From an uncultured Fibrobacter sp. (GTDB lineage Bacteria > Fibrobacterota > Fibrobacteria > Fibrobacterales > Fibrobacteraceae): DNA of 64,000 bases. The position numbers and the translations under genes are program-made. Positions within the stretch are counted from its first letter, which is position 1, and every line of letters begins with the position of its first letter. The DNA is taken from positions 82,525 through 146,524 of the forward strand of contig CAKUWY010000006.1 of the NCBI GenBank assembly GCA_934699585.1, given 5' to 3'. This document shows, piece after piece, positions 50,966 to 59,655 of the stretch. The notes beneath the pieces are model-generated. The model searched no databases. It saw only the letters and a program-made list of their open reading frames with translations, and had not been told where the DNA came from.

Positions 50966-52411
50966 ATGTTTGAATTTACCATACCCAGTTTTATCATCCC
51001 CGACTTGCTATTGCTGCTGTTCCCCTTCATTGTCATCGGGAGCAGGCTTTTCTGCGATGCCAAATCCAATGTTCCCTGGCGTATCGCCAACATCGGGTTC
51101 CTGCTCATCTTCCTGCTGCTGAACTTTATCCCGCTGGCTGGAGGCGAGGGCCGTTTCTTTATCTGCAACTGGCGTGTAGACGACTTTGGCGTGTTCATGC
51201 GGGAAGTACTGGTGGTTTCCGCCATTCTAGGCATGTGGTTCTCCAAGGACTACTTTATGCATGCCGCCGCCGGTAAGCCCCAGATGCACCAGATTGCGGA
51301 ATTCATCGGGTCTATCGCCTTTGCCACCTTCGGCGGAGTGACGGTAGTGAGCGCCTGCGACACCATCACCTTCTTCTTGGGTCTTGAAATCGCCACCATC
51401 CCCATGTACGCCCTCACCGCCTGGAACAAGCGGGACCAGCTGGGTTCCGAAGCCGCCACCAAGTACATCTTGATGGGTTCCGTGGCCACCGCCTTCGAGC
51501 TGTTCGGCTTCAGCTACCTGTACGGTTTTGCCGGGAGCCTGCATTTCGACGCCATCCAGAGTGCCGTGGCCGCCGGGACTTCCCCACTTTTGTGGATTGC
51601 GGTGCTGTTCCTCTTCTGCGGCATCGGTTTCAAGCTCACCCTGTTCCCCTTCTACACCTGGGCTCCCGACGTTTACGAAGGCGCTCCCACGCCGGTGACA
51701 GCGGTGCTTTCCGTGACCTCCAAGGCTACTGCCATCGCGTTCCTGGTAGTGCTGGTCTATGGGCCTCTCGCCCCTGTGCAAGAACAGATTGCCCCCCTCA
51801 TCGCCCTGCTTGCAGGCGTCACCCTCTTTGTAGGCAACCTGGGTGCGCTAAAGCAGTACAGGCTCCGCCGATTCATGGCCTACAGCTCCATCGCCCAGGC
51901 GGGCTACATCATGGTGGCCCTCCTCGGTACTGCCGCCATGGCGAAAACCGCCATCATCTACTACCTGTTCGTGTATGCGGTGTCCAACTACCTGGCCTTC
52001 TTCGTGTTCGGCATTATTGGTCACCACCGGGAAGAGATCTTCGACTCCCTGCGAGGTCTTTCCAAGCAGAACCCGAGCCTTGCCATTGCACTTGCCATTT
52101 CCATGTTCAGCCTGGCGGGAATTCCTCCCCTTGCTGGTTTCTTCGGCAAGTTCCACCTGTTCTTCAGTGGGGCCACCACGGGCCACTACATGCTTATCGC
52201 CTTTGCGGTGCTGAACAACGTGCTCGCCCTGTTCTACTACCTGCAACTGGTCAAGAGCGCCTGGGTCGATGAACCTGACGGTCACCTGACCCCCCTGCGC
52301 CTTACCCGCAGGCAACGTGGCGTCATCATCTTGCTGTCTTGCGCAGTGGTGGTTCTCGGGTTCCTCCCCTTCCTCAGCGACAACATCTTCATGGGATTCA
52401 GCGGTTTATAA
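50966..52411 (+). CDS. nuoN: NADH-quinone oxidoreductase subunit N
   Basis: The 481-residue antiporter-like subunit has FFLGLEIATIPMYALTAWNK, LFPFYTWAPDVYEGAPTPVT and MFSLAGIPPLAGFFGKF. It is the last gene of the operon. A strong terminator follows three bases after the stop. No nuoE, nuoF or nuoG is present in or beside the operon, so the NADH-binding module is absent here. Confidence 0.95.
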   Translation: MFEFTIPSFIIPDLLLLLFPFIVIGSRLFCDAKSNVPWRIANIGFLLIFLLLNFIPLAGGEGRFFICNWRVDDFGVFMREVLVVSAILGMWFSKDYFMHAAAGKPQMHQIAEFIGSIAFATFGGVTVVSACDTITFFLGLEIATIPMYALTAWNKRDQLGSEAATKYILMGSVATAFELFGFSYLYGFAGSLHFDAIQSAVAAGTSPLLWIAVLFLFCGIGFKLTLFPFYTWAPDVYEGAPTPVTAVLSVTSKATAIAFLVVLVYGPLAPVQEQIAPLIALLAGVTLFVGNLGALKQYRLRRFMAYSSIAQAGYIMVALLGTAAMAKTAIIYYLFVYAVSNYLAFFVFGIIGHHREEIFDSLRGLSKQNPSLAIALAISMFSLAGIPPLAGFFGKFHLFFSGATTGHYMLIAFAVLNNVLALFYYLQLVKSAWVDEPDGHLTPLRLTRRQRGVIILLSCAVVVLGFLPFLSDNIFMGFSGL

Positions 52412-52413
52412 GC

Positions 52414-52444
52414 AAAAGGCTCCGAGTTTCCTCGGAGCCTTTTC
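52414..52444 (+). terminator. Terminator of the nuo operon
   Basis: AAAAGGCTCCGAG-TTT-CCTCGGAGCCTTTT forms an 11-13 bp stem with flanking A and T runs, so it can also work on the minus strand, just after the tRNA gene. Confidence 0.92.
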
Positions 52445-52446
52445 TA

Positions 52447-52519
52447 TACCCGGATCGCGATTCGAACGCGAGTTTGATCCTTAGGAGGGACCCGTTCTAT
52501 CCAGCTGAACTATCCAGGC
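52447..52519 (-). tRNA. tRNA-Arg (anticodon CCU)
   Basis: The minus strand folds into a standard cloverleaf. Acceptor GCCTGGA/TCCGGGT has two G-U pairs, D-stem GTTC/GAAC, and anticodon stem GGTCC/GGATC with loop CTCCTAA (anticodon CCT). T-arm is TCGCG-TTCGAAT-CGCGA, discriminator A. Length is 73 nt and CCA is not encoded. It reads the arginine codon AGG, which is rare in the housekeeping genes here. Confidence 0.95.
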
Positions 52520-52549
52520 AATAGCGGGACAAATATATAAAAATTTCCA

Positions 52550-53398
52550 CTACTTTTCGACGCTGGTCACATTTCCGCCGTCAATTCCCTGAATATGGCA
52601 AGTCCTCTGCGGGAAAGGAATGGTTATTCCCTCTTCGTCGAAGCGGCGTTTAATTTCGTCGGTGTATTTCCAAAGCAGGTTAAAATAGTCCGCATTCTTG
52701 ACCCAGGCCCGGAAAGCCACCTCTACGGAACTGTCCGCCAGAGCTGACACAAAGAACTGCGGTACGGGATTTTTCAGGAACAGCGGTTCGTTTTCCACCA
52801 GCTCCCGCATAATTCCGAGGGCCTTGTCCGTAGAGTCTCCGTAGCCGATGCCCACCTTCAGTTCCAGACGACGGCTCACGTTCTTGCTGTAGTTCACGAT
52901 GGGCTGCCCCCAAAGGGAGCTGTTGGGAGCAGAGACATACAGACCGTCCACCGTTTCAAGAGTCGTATTGAACAGTCCGATACCCTTGATTTTCCCCTTG
53001 ATGGAGCCGCACTCGATGTAATGGCCCGCCTTGAAGGGCCGAATGAACATGAGCAAAAGCCCTGCCGCAATGTTGGAAAGGGTGTCCTTCAAGGCAAGAC
53101 CTATGGCAAGGCTTGCCGCACCCACCATAGCCACAAGACCCGCCGTATTGACTCCCGCAATATGGAGCACCAGCAAAAGAGTCACCACGTAAATCGTGTA
53201 AGACACCAAGGAATAGACCAGGGGGCGTGCCGCAGGATCCATGCCCCGAATCTCTGCATGGGCGATAATACGCTTGAAAATAAACAGAAGCAACTTAGCA
53301 AGACCCAGAATCAACAGGGCCAAAATCAGCCTTTGCAACAGGGAATGCTGCATCAAGGCGTACATCCAGTTTTCAAAAACTTCTTTACCGTTTCCCAT
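52550..53398 (-). CDS. mscS: Small-conductance mechanosensitive channel, MscS family
   Basis: The 282-residue protein has N-terminal membrane helices, the Gly/Ala-rich pore helix (GLVAMVGAASLAIGLALKDT, LSNIAAGLLLMFIRPFKAGH), the beta-domain with PNSSLWGQPIVNYSKN, and a C-terminal alpha/beta cage ending ITIPFPQRTCHIQ. It opens under membrane tension to release solutes. The box TTTTTCTAAATTT lies just before the ATG on the minus strand, close to and divergent from the promoter of the SlyD-like gene. Confidence 0.93.
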   Translation of the reverse strand: MGNGKEVFENWMYALMQHSLLQRLILALLILGLAKLLLFIFKRIIAHAEIRGMDPAARPLVYSLVSYTIYVVTLLLVLHIAGVNTAGLVAMVGAASLAIGLALKDTLSNIAAGLLLMFIRPFKAGHYIECGSIKGKIKGIGLFNTTLETVDGLYVSAPNSSLWGQPIVNYSKNVSRRLELKVGIGYGDSTDKALGIMRELVENEPLFLKNPVPQFFVSALADSSVEVAFRAWVKNADYFNLLWKYTDEIKRRFDEEGITIPFPQRTCHIQGIDGGNVTSVEK

Positions 53399-53427
53399 AT
53401 CCCAAATTTAGAAAAATATCGACTTCT

Positions 53428-53440
53428 TTTTTCTATATTT
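53428..53440 (+). promoter_or_regulatory. TTTTTTCTATATTT promoter-like box for the SlyD-like gene
   Basis: The box ends 35 nt before the ATG. The leader contains an SD (AAGGAACAC), so this transcript, unlike that of hisS, would have a normal leader. Confidence 0.5.
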
Positions 53441-53475
53441 GTTCCACTATCAATTCCCTCCAATAAGGAACACTT

Positions 53476-54093
53476 ATGAAAATCGCCGACAAGACCGTGG
53501 TCCAGATGCACTACACCCTCACCTCCGACGAAGGCGCCGTTATCGACTCTTCCGAAGGTCGCGAACCGCTCCAGTACATCCAGGGCGCCCACATGATCGT
53601 GGTAGGTCTTGAAAAGGCCATGGTAGGCCACGACGTGGGCGACAAGTTCGACGTGAAGGTCATCCCCGCCGAAGGCTACGGCGAATACGACGAGACCCTC
53701 GCCCAAGAGGTTCCGCTGAACGTGTTCCAGGGAGTAGAAAAGGTAGAACCCGGCATGATGTTCTACGCCCAGACGCCCATGGGCCCCATGCCTATTCGGG
53801 TTAAGTCCGTTTCAGCAGACAAGGCGGTCATCGACGCCAACCACGAACTGGCGGGCAAGAACCTGAACTTCGCCATCGAAGTTGTGAGCGTGCGGGAGGC
53901 CACCGAAGAGGAACTGAATCCCAAGGGCCACTGCTGCTGTGGCGGCAAGGGCGAAGGGGACTGTAAGTGCGACGAAGAAGGCCACGAGTGCGAATGCGGT
54001 GGCGAAGGTCACGGCCATCACGGCCACAAGGAAAACTGCGACGGCAAGGGTGGCTGCGGCTGCCCCAACCACGACAAACACCACGGGGTGTGA
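53476..54093 (+). CDS. slyD: FKBP-type peptidyl-prolyl isomerase, SlyD-like, with Cys/His-rich metal-binding tail
   Basis: The 205-residue protein has an FKBP domain with the inserted flap of SlyD: VVQMHYTLTSDEGAVIDSSE at the start, EPLQYIQGAHMIVVGLEKAM, then YGEYDETLAQEVPLNVFQG. The last about 55 residues are Gly, Cys and His (GHCCCGGKGEG, CECGGEGHGHHGHKENC, GCGCPNHDKHH). In SlyD such tails bind nickel and help hydrogenase or urease maturation. The tail here has more Cys than usual. It assists protein folding in the cytoplasm and may store metal. Confidence 0.93.
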   Translation: MKIADKTVVQMHYTLTSDEGAVIDSSEGREPLQYIQGAHMIVVGLEKAMVGHDVGDKFDVKVIPAEGYGEYDETLAQEVPLNVFQGVEKVEPGMMFYAQTPMGPMPIRVKSVSADKAVIDANHELAGKNLNFAIEVVSVREATEEELNPKGHCCCGGKGEGDCKCDEEGHECECGGEGHGHHGHKENCDGKGGCGCPNHDKHHGV

Positions 54094-54224
54094 GGCGATG
54101 TGGAATGTGAAGTGTGGAATGAATTATTCTTAACTTATCATTTCACATCACACATTTCACATTAATTTCTTGTCTCCGTCAGTTCTCGCCCCTAGCTCCT
54201 AAATTCTAGCCCCTAGATCCTAAT

Positions 54225-55769
54225 CTACACCTGCGATTCCGGGTATTCCGCACCGAAGGCGTGACCCGAAACAGAAAGTATTGGCGGGAACTGGATTCGC
54301 TTGGCCAGGGCAATCCCACGGAAACGCTTGTGCCAGGCCCGCATGTCTTGCAGAGCCTCTTCGGGAGTCTTGAACAGCGACTTGAAATACTCCAGGTCCA
54401 CGCCCAAATCCTTACAGTAGCTTTCAAAACCTGCCGCCAGGCGGGCTTCCGTGCTTTCCAGACTGCTCCCCCATTCCACCCATTCGGCAAAGAGCTTGTC
54501 GTGATACGGGTACTTGATGGGGTCGCCCTTTCCCTCGTCCACGTTCATGGCGTCGCTGAGTTCCGCGCTGGCTGGCACGTCTATAGAGGCCTGGGGGATA
54601 ATTTCTTTGTCGCGGTTGATGTAGCGGGCCAGAGCATACACGTCCGTTTTCCACAGGTCGCCCAGGGCACACATGACGCCGCAACTGTCCCCGTACAGGG
54701 TGCAGTAACCGGCGGTAGCTTCACTCTTGTTGCCGTTGCAGGTAATGCCCGCTCCAAGCACAGAGGCCACCGTCAACAGCACCGATGCCGAGCGGGTTCT
54801 GGCCTGCAGGTTCTCGTGGTTGATGCCTTCCACCTTTATGGGGGTATCGTCCCCTTCGAACTTGCACTGTCCCAAGTTGTTGCAAACGGACTCCACGATG
54901 GCAGAAATAGGCGCCACCATGTAGGGGCTGCCCAGATTCTTCGCCAGGTCTGCCGCCGCATTCCGGGTAGTGGCCGAATTGAAACGGGTGGGCATGTTGA
55001 TCAGGTAAACGTTCTTCGCACCAATAGCCTCCGCATAGAGGGCCGCCGACACAGCGCTGTCGATACCGCCGCTAGCCCCGATGACCATGCGGGGAATATG
55101 GAACTTTTTCAGGTTCTCTCGAATCATGAACACCAAGGCATCGTGGATAAGGGCAATGCGGTCAGGCTCCACAACGGTATTCTGGGGGAATCCGGAAACA
55201 GAACCGTCCTCACCCACCTCTACCAGGCATTCCGACGATTCAAACCGGGGCATGGCAAACACCTGGTTTCCGCTTTTGTCCCAAATGCCGCTGCCGCCGT
55301 CCATGGCGTAGATGTTCTTGCCGCTGTTTTCGGTACCTACCAAATCCAGGTAGAAAATCGGCCACTGCAATTTTTGGGCATGGCCCGCACAGGCATTGCG
55401 GACAACCAGGTTCTTGCCTTCCGTAAAGGTGGAAAGTCCCGAAAGGACCTCAAAGTCGTAGCCCCATTTTGCAAGTTTCCCGTCGCTAAAAAACACCCCA
55501 CCGTCGGAAAGCATGTCGCTCCCGCCCAGCAGGATTTCGATTCCTTGGGAAAGTTCCGCCACCTTGTCCCTGAAGCCCCCACATTTTTGGAGAAACTCGA
55601 CTTCGTCTCCCAGGGAGCCCAACATGGTTGAACCTTCGATAGCGTTCTGGGGCAAAAGCACCAGGTCAGCACCGGCCGCCTTGCCATGTTCCACGGCGAC
55701 CCTTATCGCTTCAAAATTTTCTTCGAGTTTTCCAGCCTGCACAAAAAGCTGAGCCATAAAGACTTTCAT
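54225..55769 (-). CDS. nadE: NAD(+) synthase with degenerate N-terminal amidotransferase domain
   Basis: The C-terminal synthase domain (about 200-514) is intact: ATP pyrophosphatase loop VIGASGGIDSAVSA (231-238), NMPTRFNSATTRNAA, NLQARTRSASVLL, LYGDSCGVMCALGDLWKTDV. The N-terminal nitrilase-like domain starts well (MKVFMAQLFVQAGKLEENFE), but the catalytic Glu position reads LLPQNAIEG (Gln41). The stretch that should carry the catalytic Cys (after about residue 101) is missing, joining KLAKWGYDFEV to VRNACAGHAQ. The protein probably uses free ammonia and not glutamine. The ATG at 55769 is preferred over 55886 because a TCTATATTTT box lies just upstream. Confidence 0.88.
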   Translation of the reverse strand: MKVFMAQLFVQAGKLEENFEAIRVAVEHGKAAGADLVLLPQNAIEGSTMLGSLGDEVEFLQKCGGFRDKVAELSQGIEILLGGSDMLSDGGVFFSDGKLAKWGYDFEVLSGLSTFTEGKNLVVRNACAGHAQKLQWPIFYLDLVGTENSGKNIYAMDGGSGIWDKSGNQVFAMPRFESSECLVEVGEDGSVSGFPQNTVVEPDRIALIHDALVFMIRENLKKFHIPRMVIGASGGIDSAVSAALYAEAIGAKNVYLINMPTRFNSATTRNAAADLAKNLGSPYMVAPISAIVESVCNNLGQCKFEGDDTPIKVEGINHENLQARTRSASVLLTVASVLGAGITCNGNKSEATAGYCTLYGDSCGVMCALGDLWKTDVYALARYINRDKEIIPQASIDVPASAELSDAMNVDEGKGDPIKYPYHDKLFAEWVEWGSSLESTEARLAAGFESYCKDLGVDLEYFKSLFKTPEEALQDMRAWHKRFRGIALAKRIQFPPILSVSGHAFGAEYPESQV

Positions 55770-55789
55770 AAAGACCTCTTTTTCCAACG

Positions 55790-55800
55790 GAAAATATAGA
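55790..55800 (-). promoter_or_regulatory. TTCTATATTTT promoter-like box for nadE
   Basis: Read on the minus strand, the box ends about 20 nt before the ATG at 55769. AAAGAGG lies before the ATG as SD. Confidence 0.5.
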
Positions 55801-55963
55801 ATTATCGCAACCGCGGCGTCATTATGGAGTGAGCACCGCAGTTGACGGGGATGCAGTGCAAAAAATATGCCAATGGCAACGGGCAATTTTTTTGCAAAAG
55901 GCTTATTCCCGATTCAGTCTATTTACAGAATCACGAAAGTGTCAGGTTATGCATTACATTTAC

Positions 55964-55995
55964 TGTAAAAAAAAGAATGCCGGGTTTTACCCGAC
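55964..55995 (-). terminator. Terminator of rpsO-pnp
   Basis: On the minus strand GTCGGGT-AAA-ACCCGGC is followed by ATTCTTTTTTTTAC. It lies 28 nt after the pnp stop. Confidence 0.85.
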
Positions 55996-56022
55996 ATTCC
56001 TAATAAATTAACTAGAGTTCGA

Positions 56023-58287
56023 CTAGCCTTCAGCCGGTGCTTCCGGAGCAGCTGCGGCTTCGGTTGCTGAGTCTGTCGAAGCATCAGCGGCCGGGGCTTC
56101 GGTAGCGGGCTTCGGAGGGAGCAAAGCCTTCATAGAAAGCTTCACCTTGCCCTTCGGGTCGACACCGAGGCAGAGCACTTCGACTTCGTCACCGACGTGA
56201 ACGACGTCTTCAACCTTATCGACGCGGTGGTCGGCAAGTTCGGAGATGTGCACGAGACCGTCGCGACCCGGGAGGATTTCGACGAATGCGCCAAACGGCT
56301 GGATCGTCTTGACCTTGCCCTTGTACTTGCGGCCCGGTTCGGGTTCGGCAGTGAGTTCTTCGATCATGCGGCGGCAGACTGCAGCGGCCTTGCCACTCGG
56401 AGCGGCGATGTCGATGTTGCCATCGTCGTCGATGTTGATCGTGCAACCCGTCTGAGACTGCATGCCCTTGATCACGGAGCCACCGGAACCGATGACGTCA
56501 CGGATCTTGTTGGTCGGGATGCGCATCTTGATCATGGTCGGAGCCTTCTCGGAAACCTTCGGACGCGGAGCGGCGAGGCCGAGTTCAGCCATCTTGCCGA
56601 GGATGTGCAGACGGCCTTGGCGAGCCTGTTCCAGAGCTTCGCGCATGAGTTCCGGCGTAATGCCGCGGATCTTGATATCCATCTGGAAGGCAGTGATACC
56701 TTCGGCAGTACCCGTCACCTTGAAGTCCATATCGCCGAGGTGGTCTTCCGTACCGGTGATGTCGGTCAAGATCTTGATCTTGCCGCCTTCCTTGACGGAA
56801 CCCTTTTCGGAGATGAGGCCCATGGCGACACCTGCGACCGGAGCCTTGATAGGAACGCCAGCGTCCATCAAGCTGAGGCAGCCACCGCAAACAGAGGCCA
56901 TGGAAGAAGAACCGTTGGATTCCTGAATTTCGGAAACCACGCGGATGGTGTACGGGAAATCTTCCGGCAGCGGAAGAACGGCAGCGAGAGAACGTTCGGC
57001 GAGGTGGCCGTGACCGATTTCGCGGCGGCTCATGCCGAGGCGCTTGCATTCACCCACGCAGTACGGCGGGAAGTTGTAATGCAGCATGTAGCTCTTGGAG
57101 CCTTCGCCCTGCAGGCTTTCGTAGCGCTGTTCGTCGGCCTTGGAGCCGAGCGTGCAAACCACGAGACCCTGGGTTTCGCCGCGCTGGAAGATCGCAGAAC
57201 CGTGAGCGCTCGGGAGAACGCCGAGTTCGATTTCGATCGGGCGGACTTCGGTCGTCGTACGGCCGTCGAGGCGCACGTCTTCGTTCAGGATCATTTCGCG
57301 CATGGCAGTGCGTTCGTAGTCGCTGAAGATTGCCTTAGCGTCGGCAACGAGAGCAGGATCCTGTTCTTCGTCCTTGCCGACGATGGCGAGAATGCGTTCG
57401 TCTTCGAGCATCTTCGCGCAGAGGTCTGCCATAGCCGGATAGAAGTCGGTCTTCACCATGTTGGAGTGGACGTCCTTGTTCAGTTCGTCCCACACCACTT
57501 CCTTCACCGTGGCGAGAAGCTTTTCGTGGGCTTCGCCAACGTGCTGGGGTTTCAGTTCCATCTTGGGCTTAGCGCAGCGGTCCACCAGTTCCTGTTGGGC
57601 CTTGCACATGGCCTTGATAGCTTCGTGACCGGCGAGAATTGCGTTGATCATCGTGTCTTCGGACACTTCGTAGGCACCGCCTTCCACCATGCAGACGGAA
57701 TCTTCGGTACCGGCGACCACCAGGTCCAGATCGGCGCAGGCCATCTGTTCGTAGGTGGGCATCACCACATTCTGGCCATCGACAACGGCCACGCGCACGG
57801 CGGCAACCTGCTGTTCGAAGGGCAGTTCAGAAAGACCGATAGAAAGGGATGCTGCAGACACGCCCAGCACATCGGGTGCAAACTTGCGGTCGGCAGAAAG
57901 AACCTGCACGATCACCTGGACTTCGCGGGTGAAGTTCTCGGGGAACATGGGGCGAATGGGGCGGTCAATGATACGGGCAGAGAGAGTTTCCTCGTCGGAG
58001 GGGCGACCGGCTTCGCGCTTGTTGTAGCCGCCCGGGAGGCGACCAGCAGCGTAGGCCTTTTCGCGGTATTCAACGGTCAGGGGGAAGAAATCGCCTTCCT
58101 TCTCTTCGCCGTAGCAAACGGTAGAAAGCACGAAGGCGTCACCCATCTTGGCGACAGCAGCACCACGTGCCTGCTTTGCAATACGGCCCGTTTCAAACGT
58201 AATGACACGGCCGTCAGGAAGCGTCACGGACACTTCCTTGGGGTCCAGCATCTTGCCGTACTTCTGATGATATGCATCAATAGACAT
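56023..58287 (-). CDS. pnp: Polyribonucleotide nucleotidyltransferase
   Basis: The 754-residue PNPase degrades RNA 3' to 5' with phosphate. Two RNase PH domains are present: RLPGGYNKREAGRPSDEETL and FTREVQVIVQVLS in the first; SDYERTAMREMILNEDVRLD, FPPYCVGECKRLGMSRREIG and SEIQESNGSSSMASVCGG in the second. KH (about 590-650, VIGSGGSVIKGMQSQTG) and S1 (about 660-730, KGKVKTIQPFGAFVEILPGR) follow. A Pro/Ala/Glu/Thr-rich tail ends the protein. It follows rpsO by 21 bp, the classic arrangement, with GGAG before the ATG. Confidence 0.97.
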   Translation of the reverse strand: MSIDAYHQKYGKMLDPKEVSVTLPDGRVITFETGRIAKQARGAAVAKMGDAFVLSTVCYGEEKEGDFFPLTVEYREKAYAAGRLPGGYNKREAGRPSDEETLSARIIDRPIRPMFPENFTREVQVIVQVLSADRKFAPDVLGVSAASLSIGLSELPFEQQVAAVRVAVVDGQNVVMPTYEQMACADLDLVVAGTEDSVCMVEGGAYEVSEDTMINAILAGHEAIKAMCKAQQELVDRCAKPKMELKPQHVGEAHEKLLATVKEVVWDELNKDVHSNMVKTDFYPAMADLCAKMLEDERILAIVGKDEEQDPALVADAKAIFSDYERTAMREMILNEDVRLDGRTTTEVRPIEIELGVLPSAHGSAIFQRGETQGLVVCTLGSKADEQRYESLQGEGSKSYMLHYNFPPYCVGECKRLGMSRREIGHGHLAERSLAAVLPLPEDFPYTIRVVSEIQESNGSSSMASVCGGCLSLMDAGVPIKAPVAGVAMGLISEKGSVKEGGKIKILTDITGTEDHLGDMDFKVTGTAEGITAFQMDIKIRGITPELMREALEQARQGRLHILGKMAELGLAAPRPKVSEKAPTMIKMRIPTNKIRDVIGSGGSVIKGMQSQTGCTINIDDDGNIDIAAPSGKAAAVCRRMIEELTAEPEPGRKYKGKVKTIQPFGAFVEILPGRDGLVHISELADHRVDKVEDVVHVGDEVEVLCLGVDPKGKVKLSMKALLPPKPATEAPAADASTDSATEAAAAPEAPAEG

Positions 58288-58308
58288 AGATTATCTCCAG
58301 TCCGCAGA

Positions 58309-58581
58309 TTAGCCGCGGAGACCGAGTTCCTTGATGAGAGCACGAGCGGCGACAATGTCCTTTTCGCCGTAGTACTTGAGGAGGTTCTTGCGCTTTGCGA
58401 CCATCATGGAGAGCCCGCGCAGGGAGTGGAAGTCCTTCTTATGGGTCTTGATGTGCTCGGTCAGGTTCTTGATCTTTTCGGTGAGGATAGCGACCTGCAC
58501 GCGGACGTTTCCGGTATCCTTTTCGTTGGCGCCGAACTTGGCGGTGAGCTCTGCAGCTTTTTCCTTAGTGATAGTAGCCAT
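58309..58581 (-). CDS. rpsO: 30S ribosomal protein S15
   Basis: The 90-residue protein matches S15: ATITKEKAAELTAKFGANEK, DTGNVRVQVAILTEKIKNLT, HIKTHKKDFHSLRGLSMMVA and KRKNLLKYY. It binds the central domain of 16S rRNA. The ATG at 58581 is preferred over 58590 because the SD-like AAAGGA lies too close to the latter. It is followed by pnp. Confidence 0.96.
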   Translation of the reverse strand: MATITKEKAAELTAKFGANEKDTGNVRVQVAILTEKIKNLTEHIKTHKKDFHSLRGLSMMVAKRKNLLKYYGEKDIVAARALIKELGLRG

Positions 58582-58590
58582 TATAGCCAT

Positions 58591-58991
58591 TCCTTTTTTT
58601 GATTGTTTAACTAATTACATGTTTATGCCCGAGTTTCCCTGCTTTAGGCCCAGTGGAATTGGCGAATCTGGACGCAGGACCAAGGCAAAAATGCAACTTG
58701 GGGGGAAAGATAGGAAAAAGGGGCTAGGATCTAGGGGCTAGGGACTAGGAAATACAGCGAAAAACGGCCCAAAAACGGCTTATTGGCACTTGTCATCCCC
58801 GCCACATTCTTGTCATCCCCGCCACATTCTTGTCATCCCCGCGAAGGCGGGGATCTTCTCTCCTTACAAAGGGGGAAGCCTCCCCCTCGGCGAAGCCTTG
58901 CCCTTCCCCATGTCACCCTGGACACTGGAGCAGAGCGATAGTGGATAGGGTCCAAGGTAAGTCTTCCCCTACCCCCTCTGCGGGGAGTACC
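58591..58991. repeat. Gene-free repeat region, left part
   Basis: This holds GGGGCTAGGATCTAGGGGCTAG low-complexity sequence, then three head-to-tail CTTGTCATCCCCGCCACATT-like units (58789-58845), the last running into a CCCCGCGAAGGCGGGG hairpin. GGGGGAAGCCTCCCCCTC (as at 347) and a CACCCTGGAC..GATAGTGGATAGGGTCC unit follow. Open frames across it reflect repeats only. Confidence 0.75.
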
Positions 58992-59035
58992 CCGCAACGC
59001 CCCCTAAATAATCCGAGTCTCAAGGGCACAGTCGC
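58992..59035. repeat. 44-bp exact repeat, copy 2
   Basis: This is identical to 537-580. Here it is not followed by RhuM sequence but by TGCAAAAAAGACCGTC, which shows that the repeat exists independently of that gene. Confidence 0.85.
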
Positions 59036-59184
59036 CTGCAAAAAAGACCGTCAGTCGCGTCTTCACTTCGTTCGCCGCTACCCTCCGGATTTTTTGCCTA
59101 GCAACTATGCCCTCTCGCCTCGCAAAATGGGTCCCCTACGCAGGAGGTTGCTCGGTCACGGCGTTCCCTCGCAACCACCGTCCC
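59036..59184. other. Gene-free stretch
   Basis: No gene is recognised. A long-range GGTTGC...GCAACC pair around 59146-59180 is the only structure seen. Confidence 0.4.
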
Positions 59185-59655
59185 TCATAATCCCCCGTCC
59201 TTCAGGTCGGGGAAAAGTTTGCCTTTGCTATTCGGGTCAATAATTCCATGCAATTTGATTTTTCCATCGGAATCAGCAGAAAAAAAAGCGCCAGGCAAAA
59301 TTTTATGAAGAAAGTCAAACTTCTTCCCTATTGCAATGATTTTTTTCGCAACTTCATCAGGCACCTTATAAGACACCTCATTCGCTCTAAACCACCAATA
59401 CTCCATTTCCTTCAAAAAGTCCGCATCTAGCGGCCATCCCGACGCATCTGGGATTACCGAATCTACACCACAACAGGGACAAATCGCCGTCCGACGGCGG
59501 TCTCTTTCGACACACCAATCCACCACCTCTGTAGCAGGGTATGTATTGAGGCAACAGAAACACCCACACATTTTCGATTTTTTCAATAAACGCCAATTCT
59601 TAAAGCAAGCATTATGGGCTTCACGATATTTTTGCGGCATCTTCTTTTTCGCCAT
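59185..59655 (-). CDS. Small Cys-rich protein of a conserved unknown (cytoplasmic) family
   Basis: The 156-residue protein begins basic (MAKKKMPQKYREAHNACFKN). It carries two Cys pairs, CGCFCC and CPCCGVDSV, that look like a zinc-ribbon (CF/CxxC ... CPxCG). PLDADFLKEMEYWWF then follows. This N-terminal arrangement (zinc ribbon, DSVI, FL..M..YWF) is seen in a widespread family annotated only as cytoplasmic protein. The rest (FDFLHKILPGAFFSADSDGK) is not recognised. SD GGAGG lies about 8 nt before the ATG. The gene is driven by the second copy of the promoter/leader element. Confidence 0.7.
   Translation of the reverse strand: MAKKKMPQKYREAHNACFKNWRLLKKSKMCGCFCCLNTYPATEVVDWCVERDRRRTAICPCCGVDSVIPDASGWPLDADFLKEMEYWWFRANEVSYKVPDEVAKKIIAIGKKFDFLHKILPGAFFSADSDGKIKLHGIIDPNSKGKLFPDLKDGGL

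Noticed and set aside
56197..58602. 801-codon open frame on the plus strand opposite pnp and rpsO
   Set aside because: Same reason. It runs across two well-identified genes, and its protein is a compositional mirror of them.
58789..58845. CRISPR-like array from three CTTGTCATCCCCGCCACATT units
   Set aside because: The units are directly abutting, with no unique spacers, and the last one merges into a hairpin repeat. No cas gene is present.
58830..59243. 137-codon frame over the right-hand repeat region
   Set aside because: It translates palindromic repeats (SSPRRRGSS, PLRRRLLGHG) and lacks any gene-like signal.
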